NCBI GenBank assembly: GCA_026004215.1
Contig: BPIR01000002.1
Coordinates: forward strand, 1,043,844-1,107,843
Source: Candidatus Binatia bacterium
GTDB taxonomy: Bacteria > Desulfobacterota > Binatia > HRBIN30
Direction: 5' to 3'
DNA: 64,000 bases
The notes beneath the pieces are model-generated. The model was not told the origin of the DNA. It did not search any database and saw only the letters and a program-made list of their open reading frames with translations. Position numbers and translations under genes: made by a program. Positions 17,884 to 26,713 of this stretch are shown piece after piece. Position 1 is the first letter of the stretch, and each line of letters opens with the position of its first letter.

Positions 17884-19587
17884 ATGAACGCAGCATTCTT
17901 CCATGACGACATGAGGTGGTTTTTGGAGCATCGGGTGGACTGGGCGAATTTGTTCCGCCTGCAAGGGCGCGAAGGTGCTGCGGTCGAAGAGGAACTGGCC
18001 ACGTACACAGAAGTGCTGGAGACTCTCGATAAGATCTGCGTCGAGCTCGATCAGCAGTACCGCGCTCACTGGCACGAAGAAGCCGAGTTGGCCGACGGCG
18101 AGGTCCGGCATCCTGCGTACATCCAGGAAGGGTACGAGCAGTTGCGACGCTCCGGGCTTCTATGTCTGCCGGTCTCTCCCGAGTACGGGGGGTACGGTCT
18201 GCCCTTTCTGGTGAACACGTTTTACTTGGAGATGATTGCTCGCGCCAACTCGAGCTTGATGACGATCGTTGGTTTGCAGGCCGGAGTGGCCGGGGACATC
18301 GAACGGTACGGGTCGGAGGAGATCAAACGGCGCTACATCCCGAAGCTCACGAGTGGCGAGTGGCAGGGCAGCATGGACCTGACCGAACCCAATGCGGGGT
18401 CCGACCTTGGTGGTATCGTGACGCGAGCCACTGAGGAGAACGGGCGGTTTTTCGTCGACGGCGAGAAGATCTTTATCACCAATGGCGGTTCCCAGGTGCA
18501 CCTCGTGCTCGCTCGCGACGCGGCCACGTTTCAAGAAACGCGTGGAACCACCAATGGTCTCAGCCTCGTTCTCGTTCCCGCGTACTTGCCGGATGGGTCG
18601 CGCAATCGCATGCGGGTCACGCGAGTGGAGCGGAAAATGGGCTTGCACGGGTCACCCACCTGCGCCGTGGAGTTCGATCACGCGGAGGGCTTTCTTCTCG
18701 GCACGCGGGGGCAGGGCTTTCGTGCGATGCTCGACCTGATGAACAGCGCTCGCCTCGGGGTTGCAGCGCAGGCGTTGGGCGTGGGCCAGGCCGCTTTCGA
18801 GGAAGCGCTGGGATATGCGAAGCAGCGGGTCCAATTCGACGCCCCGATCATCGAACAACCATTGGTCAAATCCATGCTGACCCAGATGGCCATCAATCTC
18901 CAAGCCGCCCGGGCCTTGCTGTACCGCACGGCAGCCTTGGTGGACCGATTGGAAGCATTGCGGCATGCACCGCAGGCGTCCTCGGAGGCGCAGCAAGAAC
19001 TCGAACTGGTCACACAAACGGTCCGCCTGCTGACCCCTCTTTGCAAATACTACGCGACGGAAATCAGCAACGATGTCACCCGCAAGGCGGTGCAAATCCA
19101 TGGTGGCCTCGGGTATATGGCGGAGTCCGCCGTTGGTCACTTCCACTGCGACTCGATCATTACCACCATTTACGAAGGAACCTCGGAGATTCAGGCCAGT
19201 TTTGCACTCAAGGAGATGAGCAAGGGGAGTTTGTTCACCGTTTTGGATCAAATTGTCGGCGAAACCAAAGCGCTCGAGGCGGCGTACCCGGAAGAATGTC
19301 GACGTATCCAAGAGCTGGTGAGCAAATGGATTCAGGGGTCCTTGCCGGCATTGCTTGAAGATCCGCGTTATGCGTTGTTGAACGCAAAGCGACTTGCCGA
19401 AATGGTCATTGACGTCATCGCTGCTGTCGAGTTGCTGCATCAGGCAAACCGTTCCGAGGGGAAGCGGTTGGCGGCTCGCAGTTTTCTCGATCGCCGCTCG
19501 CTGGCGATCGAAATGGGGGCGCGCCGCATTCAAAGCGGCGACGTGCGCCGGCTCGGCCGTTACGACAAGATTCTCGGTCTGGGCTGA
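17884..19587 (+). CDS. Large acyl-CoA dehydrogenase with C-terminal extension
   Basis: 567 residues, about 180 longer than the standard family, in the FadE5/long-type class. The core shows PEYGGYGLPFL, DLTEPNAGSDLGGI, DGEKIFITNGG, RVERKMGLHGSPTC and the catalytic Glu in TTIYEGTSEIQ. A helical C-terminal region (residues 455-567) follows, as in bacterial enzymes acting on medium or long acyl chains. The N-terminal FHDDMRWFLEHRVDW region is also typical. ATG follows GAAAGGAGGGAATGGTCC. The GPH transporter starts 14 bp later, so the two are likely cotranscribed. Confidence 0.92.
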   Translation: MNAAFFHDDMRWFLEHRVDWANLFRLQGREGAAVEEELATYTEVLETLDKICVELDQQYRAHWHEEAELADGEVRHPAYIQEGYEQLRRSGLLCLPVSPEYGGYGLPFLVNTFYLEMIARANSSLMTIVGLQAGVAGDIERYGSEEIKRRYIPKLTSGEWQGSMDLTEPNAGSDLGGIVTRATEENGRFFVDGEKIFITNGGSQVHLVLARDAATFQETRGTTNGLSLVLVPAYLPDGSRNRMRVTRVERKMGLHGSPTCAVEFDHAEGFLLGTRGQGFRAMLDLMNSARLGVAAQALGVGQAAFEEALGYAKQRVQFDAPIIEQPLVKSMLTQMAINLQAARALLYRTAALVDRLEALRHAPQASSEAQQELELVTQTVRLLTPLCKYYATEISNDVTRKAVQIHGGLGYMAESAVGHFHCDSIITTIYEGTSEIQASFALKEMSKGSLFTVLDQIVGETKALEAAYPEECRRIQELVSKWIQGSLPALLEDPRYALLNAKRLAEMVIDVIAAVELLHQANRSEGKRLAARSFLDRRSLAIEMGARRIQSGDVRRLGRYDKILGLG

Positions 19588-19601
19588 CCGTTTTGTTGCC
19601 C

Positions 19602-21407
19602 ATGAGTTACGTGACCTCCACAGCCAATGCCGCCACCGAGGAAAGTGAAGACGGCGTGCCACGGTCTGGCAGCGAGCAGGTATCGCTGGGCACGCTGTTG
19701 GTGTACGGGGCACCGAGCTTCGCCGGTGCGGCGATGCTCGTTCCGATCTTGATTCATATGCCGAAATTTTACTCCGACGTGGTGCTCGTCCCCCTTGGCT
19801 ACCTGGCGCTCGCCATTGCCATAGCCCGCGCCCTCGATGCTCTGGCGGATCCGTTCTTGGGCTGGCTCACGGATCATCGCACCCGTTTTGGGCGGCGGCT
19901 CCCATACATTGCGTTTTGGTCTCCTTTGTGTGCGCTCGCCTTCTGGGCCTTGTTCGATCCTCCCGGCGGATTGTCCCCGCCAGCGGCGGCGGTGTGGTTC
20001 GGAGCTATGTTCGTTTTGTACTCGGTTTTCCACACGGCTTACGGGCTCCCGTATTGGGCCCTCGGTGCGGAACTGACGCTGGATTACCACGAGCGCTCGA
20101 AATTGTTCGGCGTGCGCGAGGGGTTCAGCATTCTCGGCACAATTTGCGCATCGGTCGCTCCAGGAGTGTTCGTGAGTTACTTCCGGTTGAGCGAGCGCGA
20201 GGCCTTCGGGTGGATTGGCCTCGTGTTCGGGGTACTGTTGGTGGCCACGTGTTACGGCGTGGTTCTGTGGATTCGAGAACGTCCTGGGTTTGCAGAGCGA
20301 TCTTCCAACCCGTTCGCACCCGGGGTGCGGCGTGCCTTGCGCAATCGGCCCTTTCGGATTCTGCTGGCGACGTACGTCGTTTCCAGCATCACTGGGGCGA
20401 TCCCCGGTACCCTCATGCCGTATTACAACGCGTACGTCCTGCAACCTCCCAACGAGGCCGGCTGGTTGTCGATCTTACTGGGCGTGTATTTTTCTTCCGC
20501 ATTCGTTTGCCTCCCGGGATGGGTGCTGCTGGCGCGCCGCGTCGGGAAGAAACAGGCTTGGCTGGCGAGCTTTTTCATGGGGATCACGGGTGGTGCTGGG
20601 TTGTTCTTTTTAGGTCCGGGTGACTGGATCCCCGCCATGGTTCTCATCGCGTGGGCGGGGTCGAGTTTCGGAGCCGGACTGTTTCTCGGCCCGGCGATGC
20701 AAGCGGACGTGATCGACTATGACGAGCTGCTCACAGGCCGGCGCCGCGAAGCCCAGTACTCGGCCTTCTGGGGCATGCTACCCAAGCTGGTGGCCATTCC
20801 GAGCGCCGCCGTGCCCATCGCCATTTTGGGTTCGATTGGCTACGTGCCCAACCAACCACAAACACCAGAGGTTGTGTTTGCGATCAAAGCAATCTTCGCA
20901 CTAACGCCCGCCGTCTTTGCCTGTTTGGCGTTTCTCATCGCAGTGCGATTTCCGATTTCGGAAAACATCCACCGCGAGATTCTACGGGGGATTGCGCGCC
21001 ACAGGGAGGGTTATGCGGCCCTGGATCCGTTGACGGGGCGAAGTTTGCCTCCTCCGCGAGAGCGGGAAGTGGACGAGCAAACGGGGTGGTTTCTGGACCA
21101 TTTCTCCCGGCGGGAATTGCAGCAGTATTCCAGAGGTGAGTCCAACGCAGCCGTACGCTCGGCATGGCGCTCCGCGGTTCTCGCTTTGGGTGGAGGGGTT
21201 GTTGCCCTGGTGTTTGCCTTCACGCAGGTTCGGAGTTTCGAGGCCGACCCCGGTGCGTTGCCCGTTCTTGCCGTTGTGAGCAGCGGCTTTTGCGTTGCTT
21301 TGGCCGCATTTCACTTTTCGCGCCTGCAAGCAGCCCGGGAACTGGCTCGAAGGGAGATCCCCCAGCGCATCATCGAAGCCCATTTGCGCGCGTGGCAGGC
21401 GAGTTGA
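19602..21407 (+). CDS. GPH-type (MelB-like) sodium/sugar or solute symporter
   Basis: About 601 residues with roughly 12 transmembrane helices between residues 35 and 460, then a hydrophilic loop (residues 460-530) and two further helices near the C-terminus (LALGGGVVALVFAFTQ; LPVLAVVSSGFCVALAAFH). The GPH signature is clear: DALADPFLGWLTDHRTRFGR and later DYDELLTGRRREAQYSAFWG. Known members move melibiose, glucuronides or xylosides with Na+ or H+. The extra C-terminal pair is unusual for MelB. It follows the acyl-CoA dehydrogenase by 14 bp. An in-frame TTG at 19593 is an alternative start. Substrate unknown. Confidence 0.88.
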   Translation: MSYVTSTANAATEESEDGVPRSGSEQVSLGTLLVYGAPSFAGAAMLVPILIHMPKFYSDVVLVPLGYLALAIAIARALDALADPFLGWLTDHRTRFGRRLPYIAFWSPLCALAFWALFDPPGGLSPPAAAVWFGAMFVLYSVFHTAYGLPYWALGAELTLDYHERSKLFGVREGFSILGTICASVAPGVFVSYFRLSEREAFGWIGLVFGVLLVATCYGVVLWIRERPGFAERSSNPFAPGVRRALRNRPFRILLATYVVSSITGAIPGTLMPYYNAYVLQPPNEAGWLSILLGVYFSSAFVCLPGWVLLARRVGKKQAWLASFFMGITGGAGLFFLGPGDWIPAMVLIAWAGSSFGAGLFLGPAMQADVIDYDELLTGRRREAQYSAFWGMLPKLVAIPSAAVPIAILGSIGYVPNQPQTPEVVFAIKAIFALTPAVFACLAFLIAVRFPISENIHREILRGIARHREGYAALDPLTGRSLPPPREREVDEQTGWFLDHFSRRELQQYSRGESNAAVRSAWRSAVLALGGGVVALVFAFTQVRSFEADPGALPVLAVVSSGFCVALAAFHFSRLQAARELARREIPQRIIEAHLRAWQAS

Positions 21408-21613
21408 GCCAACTGGCCTTGCTGGCCCTGGTCTGGCTCACGTTCCGGCAGAGCTCGATGGATGGGAATTTTGATCAGCGCGTTTTCGGCTTGCCGTGCG
21501 CGAGAAGCACGTGACAAACTACCGAGGATGCCGTGCACGATCGCCGAGAGTTTTGCCTCCGTGTCTTCGAAGGGCGCAAGCGCGGGCGGCAAGCCGAGCC
21601 CGATTGCGGTAGT

Positions 21614-22405
21614 TCAGGAGCGTGGCCACGCCAACGGATTGGCGGGCCCGCAACCCTTTCCAGTTGGGAGCGCGGCTTCGATGGCGCATTTTATGAATTG
21701 CTTCGCGAGTCGAATGGCCGCGAGCGTGTCCATTCCTTTCGCCAGGCCCGCCACGATGGCCGCCGAGAGCTGGCATCCGGTGCCGTGTGTGTGAGGGGTC
21801 GGCAGTCGCGGCGTGTCCAACACGACACACTGTCGGCCGTCGTGAAACACGTCGGTGGCACGTTCGCTTGGCAAGTGCCCGCCTTTGATCAAGCAACTGG
21901 CCGCTCCCATTTCGACAAAAGCGTGCGCCGCGCGCCGCATGTCGTCCACCGACTCGATGGGATAGCCGAGCAGCGCTTCGGCCTCAGGAACGTTGGGTGT
22001 CACGACCGTGGCCAAGGGCAGTAAGCGCCTGCGCAAAGCATCCACTGCGTCTGGCTCCAACAGACGAGCGCCCGTTTGGGCTACCATCACCGGGTCGACC
22101 ACCAAGGGTTTCAGTTCGTGCTCCGTGACTGCTGCGGCAACCACCTCCACGATTTCTCTACTCGCGAGCATGCCAGTTTTCGTGGGTGCGGGTCCCAAGT
22201 CGGTGACTACGGCCTCGATCTGGGCGCGGACGAAGCTTGCCGGGACCACCAAAACTTCCTGCACCCCAACGGTGTTCTGCGCCGTGAGCGCGGTGACGGC
22301 ACTCATCCCATACACGCCCATGGCGGTAAATGTTTTCAAGTCGGCTTGGACCCCCGCCCCGCCACTGGAGTCGGAGCCAGCAATGGTCAAGGCACGTGGA
22401 ACCAT
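21614..22405 (-). CDS. thiD: Hydroxymethylpyrimidine/phosphomethylpyrimidine kinase
   Basis: 263 residues of the ribokinase fold. ThiD phosphorylates HMP and then HMP-P to HMP-PP for thiamine synthesis. Motifs include ALTIAGSDSSGGAGVQADLK at the N-terminus, VVDPVMVAQTG, TPNVPEAEALLG, LIKGGH, and the C-terminal anion hole and catalytic Asp region in THGTGCQLSAAI (the usual GTGCTLS; Gln replaces Thr). No other thi gene is nearby. It diverges from glpX over 189 bp. The C-terminus is slightly extended past the normal end (ALPTGKGCGPANPLAW). Confidence 0.93.
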   Translation of the reverse strand: MVPRALTIAGSDSSGGAGVQADLKTFTAMGVYGMSAVTALTAQNTVGVQEVLVVPASFVRAQIEAVVTDLGPAPTKTGMLASREIVEVVAAAVTEHELKPLVVDPVMVAQTGARLLEPDAVDALRRRLLPLATVVTPNVPEAEALLGYPIESVDDMRRAAHAFVEMGAASCLIKGGHLPSERATDVFHDGRQCVVLDTPRLPTPHTHGTGCQLSAAIVAGLAKGMDTLAAIRLAKQFIKCAIEAALPTGKGCGPANPLAWPRS

Positions 22406-22594
22406 CACTTTCTACCTAACCGGCGACGATCCGGAAGCCAATGCGTTGGTCGCCCTTGCCGATCCGGCAGCCGCGAGGATTTGGGAGCATAGGACACAAA
22501 GTTGTCGCGATGGTTGTCAGATGCGGCAACCCACGTTGCCTGTGTGCAACGGTTGTGTCAGGTAATGTTCACTTGGTGTGGGAGGGCTTGGATC

Positions 22595-23590
22595 GTGTCT
22601 TTCGAAGGGCTTTTGTCGCGCGAATTTTTACGTGTCGTTGAGGAAGCTGCCATCGCGGCCGCACGCACGATGGGCCAGGGCGACCGCAAGCTTTCCGATC
22701 GCGTCGCGGTGGAGGCGATGCGCAAGTCCATGGATGGACTGCCGATGAGGGGAACGGTGGTGATCGGAGAGGGCGAGCGTGACGAGGCTCCGATGCTGTT
22801 TATCGGCGAGAAGGTCGGCCGCCAGGCACCGGAAGACCCTGAGGTGGACATTGCCGTCGACCCCCTCGAAGGCACGAACCTGTGTGCCACGGGAGCGCCG
22901 GGGGCCATTGCGGTGTTAGCGGCCGCGAACAAAGGCGGCCTCCTTCACGCGCCCGACTGCTACATGGAAAAAATCATCGTCGGTCCGGCGGCGCGGGGCG
23001 TGGTTCACCTCGATGCGACCGTGAAAGAAAACTTGTCCGCGATTGCAAAGCGACTGGATCGTTCGGTGAAGGATCTCGTCGTCATTGTGCTCGACCGGCC
23101 GCGGCATGAAAAGTTGATCGAAGAAATTCGGAGCGCCGGAGCTCGCATTCGCTTGATCAGCGATGGGGATCTTTCGGCTGGGATTTCTGCCGCAGTTCGC
23201 CGTACGAACGTACACGCGGTGATGGGGATCGGTGGTGCACCCGAGGGAGTTCTCACCGCAGCCGCTTTGCGCTGCCTCAATGGTGGTATGGAGGGGCGGC
23301 TCGTCCCAGCCAAGCCTGGAGAGGAAGAGCGCAAAAAATTCGAAGAGCGACTGCGTAGCATGGGAATAACGGACCCGAACCGGATTTACACCGAGCGCGA
23401 CCTGGCTCCGGGGCCGGACATTCTCTTTGCCGCTACGGGCGTGACCGACGGGGCGTTGTTCCGGGGGGTGCGATTTTTCGGGCACGGCGCGCGCACCTAC
23501 TCGGTGGTCATGGCGCTCAAAGAGCGAATCATTCGTTTCGTGGACACCGTCCACCTCGACGGTTCGCCGGATGCGGTGGTCGAGTTTTGA
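22595..23590 (+). CDS. glpX: Class II fructose-1,6-bisphosphatase
   Basis: 331 residues; hydrolyses fructose-1,6-bisphosphate to fructose-6-phosphate in gluconeogenesis. GlpX landmarks are [31 protein letters not shown], the metal site [25 protein letters not shown] and [16 protein letters not shown]. The GTG start is preceded by GGAGGG at good spacing; the longer frame from 22502 adds Cys-rich residues without family similarity. Note [10 protein letters not shown] where many relatives have LEGTxLTA. A class I type aldolase at 30.9 kb could supply the substrate. Next gene: prfB, 55 bp downstream. Confidence 0.94.
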   Translation: MSFEGLLSREFLRVVEEAAIAAARTMGQGDRKLSDRVAVEAMRKSMDGLPMRGTVVIGEGERDEAPMLFIGEKVGRQAPEDPEVDIAVDPLEGTNLCATGAPGAIAVLAAANKGGLLHAPDCYMEKIIVGPAARGVVHLDATVKENLSAIAKRLDRSVKDLVVIVLDRPRHEKLIEEIRSAGARIRLISDGDLSAGISAAVRRTNVHAVMGIGGAPEGVLTAAALRCLNGGMEGRLVPAKPGEEERKKFEERLRSMGITDPNRIYTERDLAPGPDILFAATGVTDGALFRGVRFFGHGARTYSVVMALKERIIRFVDTVHLDGSPDAVVEF

Positions 23591-23645
23591 TGCTCGGCGA
23601 CTGCGCGTGCTTGCGCGCGTTTACGTATTCACTAAAAGCGACGCC

Positions 23646-24798
23646 ATGGAAAGTCGTAGTGTAACCGCTCCCGTGTTCGACGAGGCGTTGGTCAACCAGG
23701 TGCAAGAACTTGCGCACCGGATCAATACCCTCGGGAGCTATCTTTGACGTTGCCGGGAAAGAAAAGCGCCTAGCGGAACTCGACCGCCAGGCCGCGACGC
23801 CGGAATTTTGGACCGACCGAGAACGCGCCAAGGTGGTCCAGCGCGAGCGCGCGGAAATTCAGCGACTTCTCGAGTCGTGGCACCAGTTGACGCGCCAACT
23901 CGACGATGCCCGCGTGCTCCTCGAGTTCGCCCGTGAAGGCGACACGGAGTCCATCAGCGAACTCCAAAGGGTTGTCGGTCATCTGCGCGAACAACTAGAG
24001 CGCGTGGAGCTGGAACGCTTGCTTGCGGGCGAACACGACAGCGGCAACGCCATCCTGACGATTCACCCGGGCGCGGGCGGCCTCGAAGCGCAAGATTGGG
24101 CGGAGATGTTGCTCCGAATGTACTTGCGTTGGGCGGAAAGACACGGTTTCAAAACCGAGATTCTCGATTTGCAGCCCGGGGAAGGTGCGGGAATCAAAAG
24201 TGCCACGGTGGCGGTCGAGGGCCCGTACGCCTACGGCTACCTCAAGGCGGAGGTGGGCGTGCACCGCTTGGTGCGGATCTCGCCGTTCGACGCGAACGCC
24301 CGCCGGCATACATCCTTTGCGTCGGTGTTTGTGTACCCCGACCTCGACGAGGATATCGAAGTCAAGATCGACGAAAAGGACCTGCGGATCGACACGTTCC
24401 GGGCCAGCGGCGCTGGTGGCCAGCACGTCAACAAGACGGACTCGGCTGTACGCATTACGCACTTGCCGACGGGGATCGTGGTCACTTGTCAGAACGAACG
24501 CTCTCAGCACAAGAACAAGTCAATGGCCATGCGCATCTTGCGCGCTCGCCTGTACGAGCTCGAACTCAAGAAGCGCCAGGAGCAAATTGCTGAGCTTGCG
24601 GAAGGGCAGCGGGAAATTGCATGGGGAAGTCAGATTCGATCGTACGTACTGCAGCCCTACCGACTCGTGAAGGATCACCGCACTGGGGTCGAAGTGGGCA
24701 ATGCGGATGCGGTGCTGGACGGTGACATAGACGTGTTCATCGAAGCTTACTTGCGCCAGCAGGCGCAGGCGTCGGCGGGCCAAACGGGAAATCGCTAA
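23646..24798 (+). CDS. prfB: Peptide chain release factor 2 with programmed +1 frameshift
   Basis: RF2 recognises UGA and UAA and releases the nascent chain. Translation from ATG 23646 reads 33 sense codons up to an in-frame TGA at 23745; skipping one base after CTT at 23742 joins the frame that runs to 24798, giving 383 residues. The product carries the RF2 tripeptide SPF (RISPFDANARRH), the catalytic GGQ in SGAGGQHVNKTDSAVRITH, and SQHKNKSMAMRIL. The frame listed from 23710 alone would lack the true N-terminus. Spacing from glpX is 55 bp; the exonuclease gene follows closely. Confidence 0.95.
23733..23748 (+). promoter_or_regulatory. prfB +1 frameshift site (CTT TGA C) with upstream SD-like GGGAG
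   Basis: The site reads GGGAGC TAT CTT TGA C. In E. coli the equivalent is AGGGGG TAT CTT TGA C. The in-frame UGA is read poorly when RF2 is scarce, so ribosomes slip forward on CUU and make RF2: an autoregulatory loop. The purine-rich GGGAG sits three bases before the slippery CTT, as the internal Shine-Dalgarno does in known cases. The sequence shows the elements; the mechanism is family knowledge. Confidence 0.93.
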
Positions 24799-24826
24799 GC
24801 CCCCGAGAATTGGGGTGCTCGCAGTC

Positions 24827-26713
24827 ATGCGCGACAAAATTGTTGGTTACCTTCGGGAGCGACCAGCCGGAGCCACGGTCGAGGAGCTGCTCGACCTGAT
24901 TTTTACGCACCCGGGAAGCGACGGCGAAATCGGGCCGTACTTCGTGCGGCTTTTGCTCGAACCGGATCCGCGTTTCGTATGGGACGCTGCCCGCGGTCGT
25001 TGGAAATTGCGCGAGTTTCAAGACTTGGCCCGTACCTTGGACGAGGCAACCTTCGTCGTGGTGGATATCGAGACCACCGGACTCACCCCCGAACCGGGAG
25101 GCATCATGGAAATTGGCGCGGCGCGCATCGAGAGTGGCCGAGTCGTGGCCCACTTCGAGCGACTCGTGCGCCCTAGCAAACGGCCGCCGCCTTTCATCGT
25201 GCGACTCACGGGCATCACTTGGGAACTCCTACGAGATCAGCCACCCATTTCCGAGGTATGGCGCGAATTCTCGGATTTCATCCGGGACGCGGTCTTGGTC
25301 GCCCACAACGCCAGCTTCGACTTTGGTTATTTGAACCTCGCGAGCCGCGCCCTTTCCGGAGTGCCGTTGGCCGATACGTACCTTTGCACGCTCAAGCTGG
25401 CCCGCCGTTTGGTTCCGGAATCCCGCAAGCGCGGCTTGGATGCCCTGGCCGAGTTGTTTGGGATTCGAACGGACCGGCGCCACCGCGCTTTGGGAGACGC
25501 CCTCATCACGACCGAAGTGTTGTTCCATCTTATCGAGCGAGCCAAGCGGCGGGGGCTGCGCTATGTGGACGAGCTGCTCGCGTTGCAGCACGAAGGGCGC
25601 GATGGCCGTCCGTTTTTTTGTCCGTTGCCGCGCGCGGTTGTCGAAGAGTTGCCGGACTCTCCCGGGATTTACCGCTTTTACGACGAGAATGACCGCTTGC
25701 TGTACGTCGGGCGTGCACGGGATCTGCGCCGCCGCGTGGCTTCGTACCTCAGCAATTCCGAGAGCCATTCGAACAAAACTCTCGATCTCATCCGCCACAT
25801 CCATCGTGTCAGAGTGGAGCGCTGCTCGTCGGAATTGGAAGCCGCGCTGCGGGAGGCGGAAGAAATTCGTGCAACGAAGCCTCCATACAACCAGCGCGCG
25901 AAACACTTGCCTCAAGTGGCGTATCTCAAGCTGGGCCGGGAGCAGCCGTTTCCGCGGATCTCGATTACTTCCCGGCCTCGGCGGAGCGGAGAACTCTTCA
26001 TCGGGCCGCTACGTTCCCGGCACGAGGCAGAACGGCTCTTAAAGATTTGGTCTAAGTTGTACGGCCTGCGAACTTGCCGAGGGGCCTTGAACCCTTCGCC
26101 GGACCAAACCCCCTGTTTTCAAGGGCAGACGGGTTTATGCAGCATGCCCTGCGCGGCGCGCATCACCGCCAGCGAATATCAGGATCGAGTCGCCGCCTTT
26201 CTGGAAGATCTTCAAAGCGGCGGAGCACACACGCGGCAGTTTTTGGAAAGCGAACGCGAGCGGCTCGCAGGGCTCGAACGCTTCGAAGCGGCGCAGCGCC
26301 TGCAAGATGATTTGGTTTTCTTCGATGGAGTTTGTGCCCGTTTCCAGTTCCTCGGTTGGCTCAACCGAGAGCAAAATTTTCTGTTACTCGTGCCCCAACT
26401 TTGCGGCGGTGCTGTCGATGCGTACTTACTGCTTTCCGGGGAACTCGTGGCGCGCACCGCAATTTACCGAGCGGATGAGCTCACTGCGTGGCTCCAACGC
26501 GTACGTCACGAGCCGACACAAAAGCTCGGGCGCGCACAGCGAGTGGATTCGACCGTGATCCTGGTGGCTTGGCTTCGGGATCGCAAGGCTTCGGCGGGCA
26601 TCCTCTTTCGAGTTCCGGACCCGAAAACGAGCTGGCCCGCCACCCTCGTTGGAGAGTGGCGGGCCGCTTGCGATCAGCTCCTCGCTGCGCCCTCGTTAGA
26701 GCCGTTGGCCTGA
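24827..26713 (+). CDS. DnaQ-like exonuclease fused to UvrC-type GIY-YIG nuclease
   Basis: About 628 residues. After an N-terminal wing-like region (residues 1-65) a DEDDh 3'-5' exonuclease domain covers about 70-245: ExoI FVVVDIETTGL, ExoII VAHNASFDFG, ExoIII HRALGDALIT. A GIY-YIG domain follows from about 275: DSPGIYRFYDENDRLLYVGR, with the metal Glu region ELEAALREAEEIR. The UvrC-like Cys cluster is C(x)7C(x)5C(x)3C around CFQGQTGLCSMPC, and a UVR-like coiled coil comes next. The UvrC RNase H and HhH domains are absent. Such fusions occur in actinobacteria and act with Cho/UvrC-type incision. GTG 24815 is an alternative start; the stop overlaps the convergent gene by 18 bp. Confidence 0.9.
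   Translation: MRDKIVGYLRERPAGATVEELLDLIFTHPGSDGEIGPYFVRLLLEPDPRFVWDAARGRWKLREFQDLARTLDEATFVVVDIETTGLTPEPGGIMEIGAARIESGRVVAHFERLVRPSKRPPPFIVRLTGITWELLRDQPPISEVWREFSDFIRDAVLVAHNASFDFGYLNLASRALSGVPLADTYLCTLKLARRLVPESRKRGLDALAELFGIRTDRRHRALGDALITTEVLFHLIERAKRRGLRYVDELLALQHEGRDGRPFFCPLPRAVVEELPDSPGIYRFYDENDRLLYVGRARDLRRRVASYLSNSESHSNKTLDLIRHIHRVRVERCSSELEAALREAEEIRATKPPYNQRAKHLPQVAYLKLGREQPFPRISITSRPRRSGELFIGPLRSRHEAERLLKIWSKLYGLRTCRGALNPSPDQTPCFQGQTGLCSMPCAARITASEYQDRVAAFLEDLQSGGAHTRQFLESERERLAGLERFEAAQRLQDDLVFFDGVCARFQFLGWLNREQNFLLLVPQLCGGAVDAYLLLSGELVARTAIYRADELTAWLQRVRHEPTQKLGRAQRVDSTVILVAWLRDRKASAGILFRVPDPKTSWPATLVGEWRAACDQLLAAPSLEPLA

Noticed and set aside
21311..21592. Minus-strand 93-codon frame after thiD
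   Set aside because: Ends opposite the transporter's tail; no ribosome site, no recognisable domain; the 206-bp gap 21408-21613 shows nothing else convincing.
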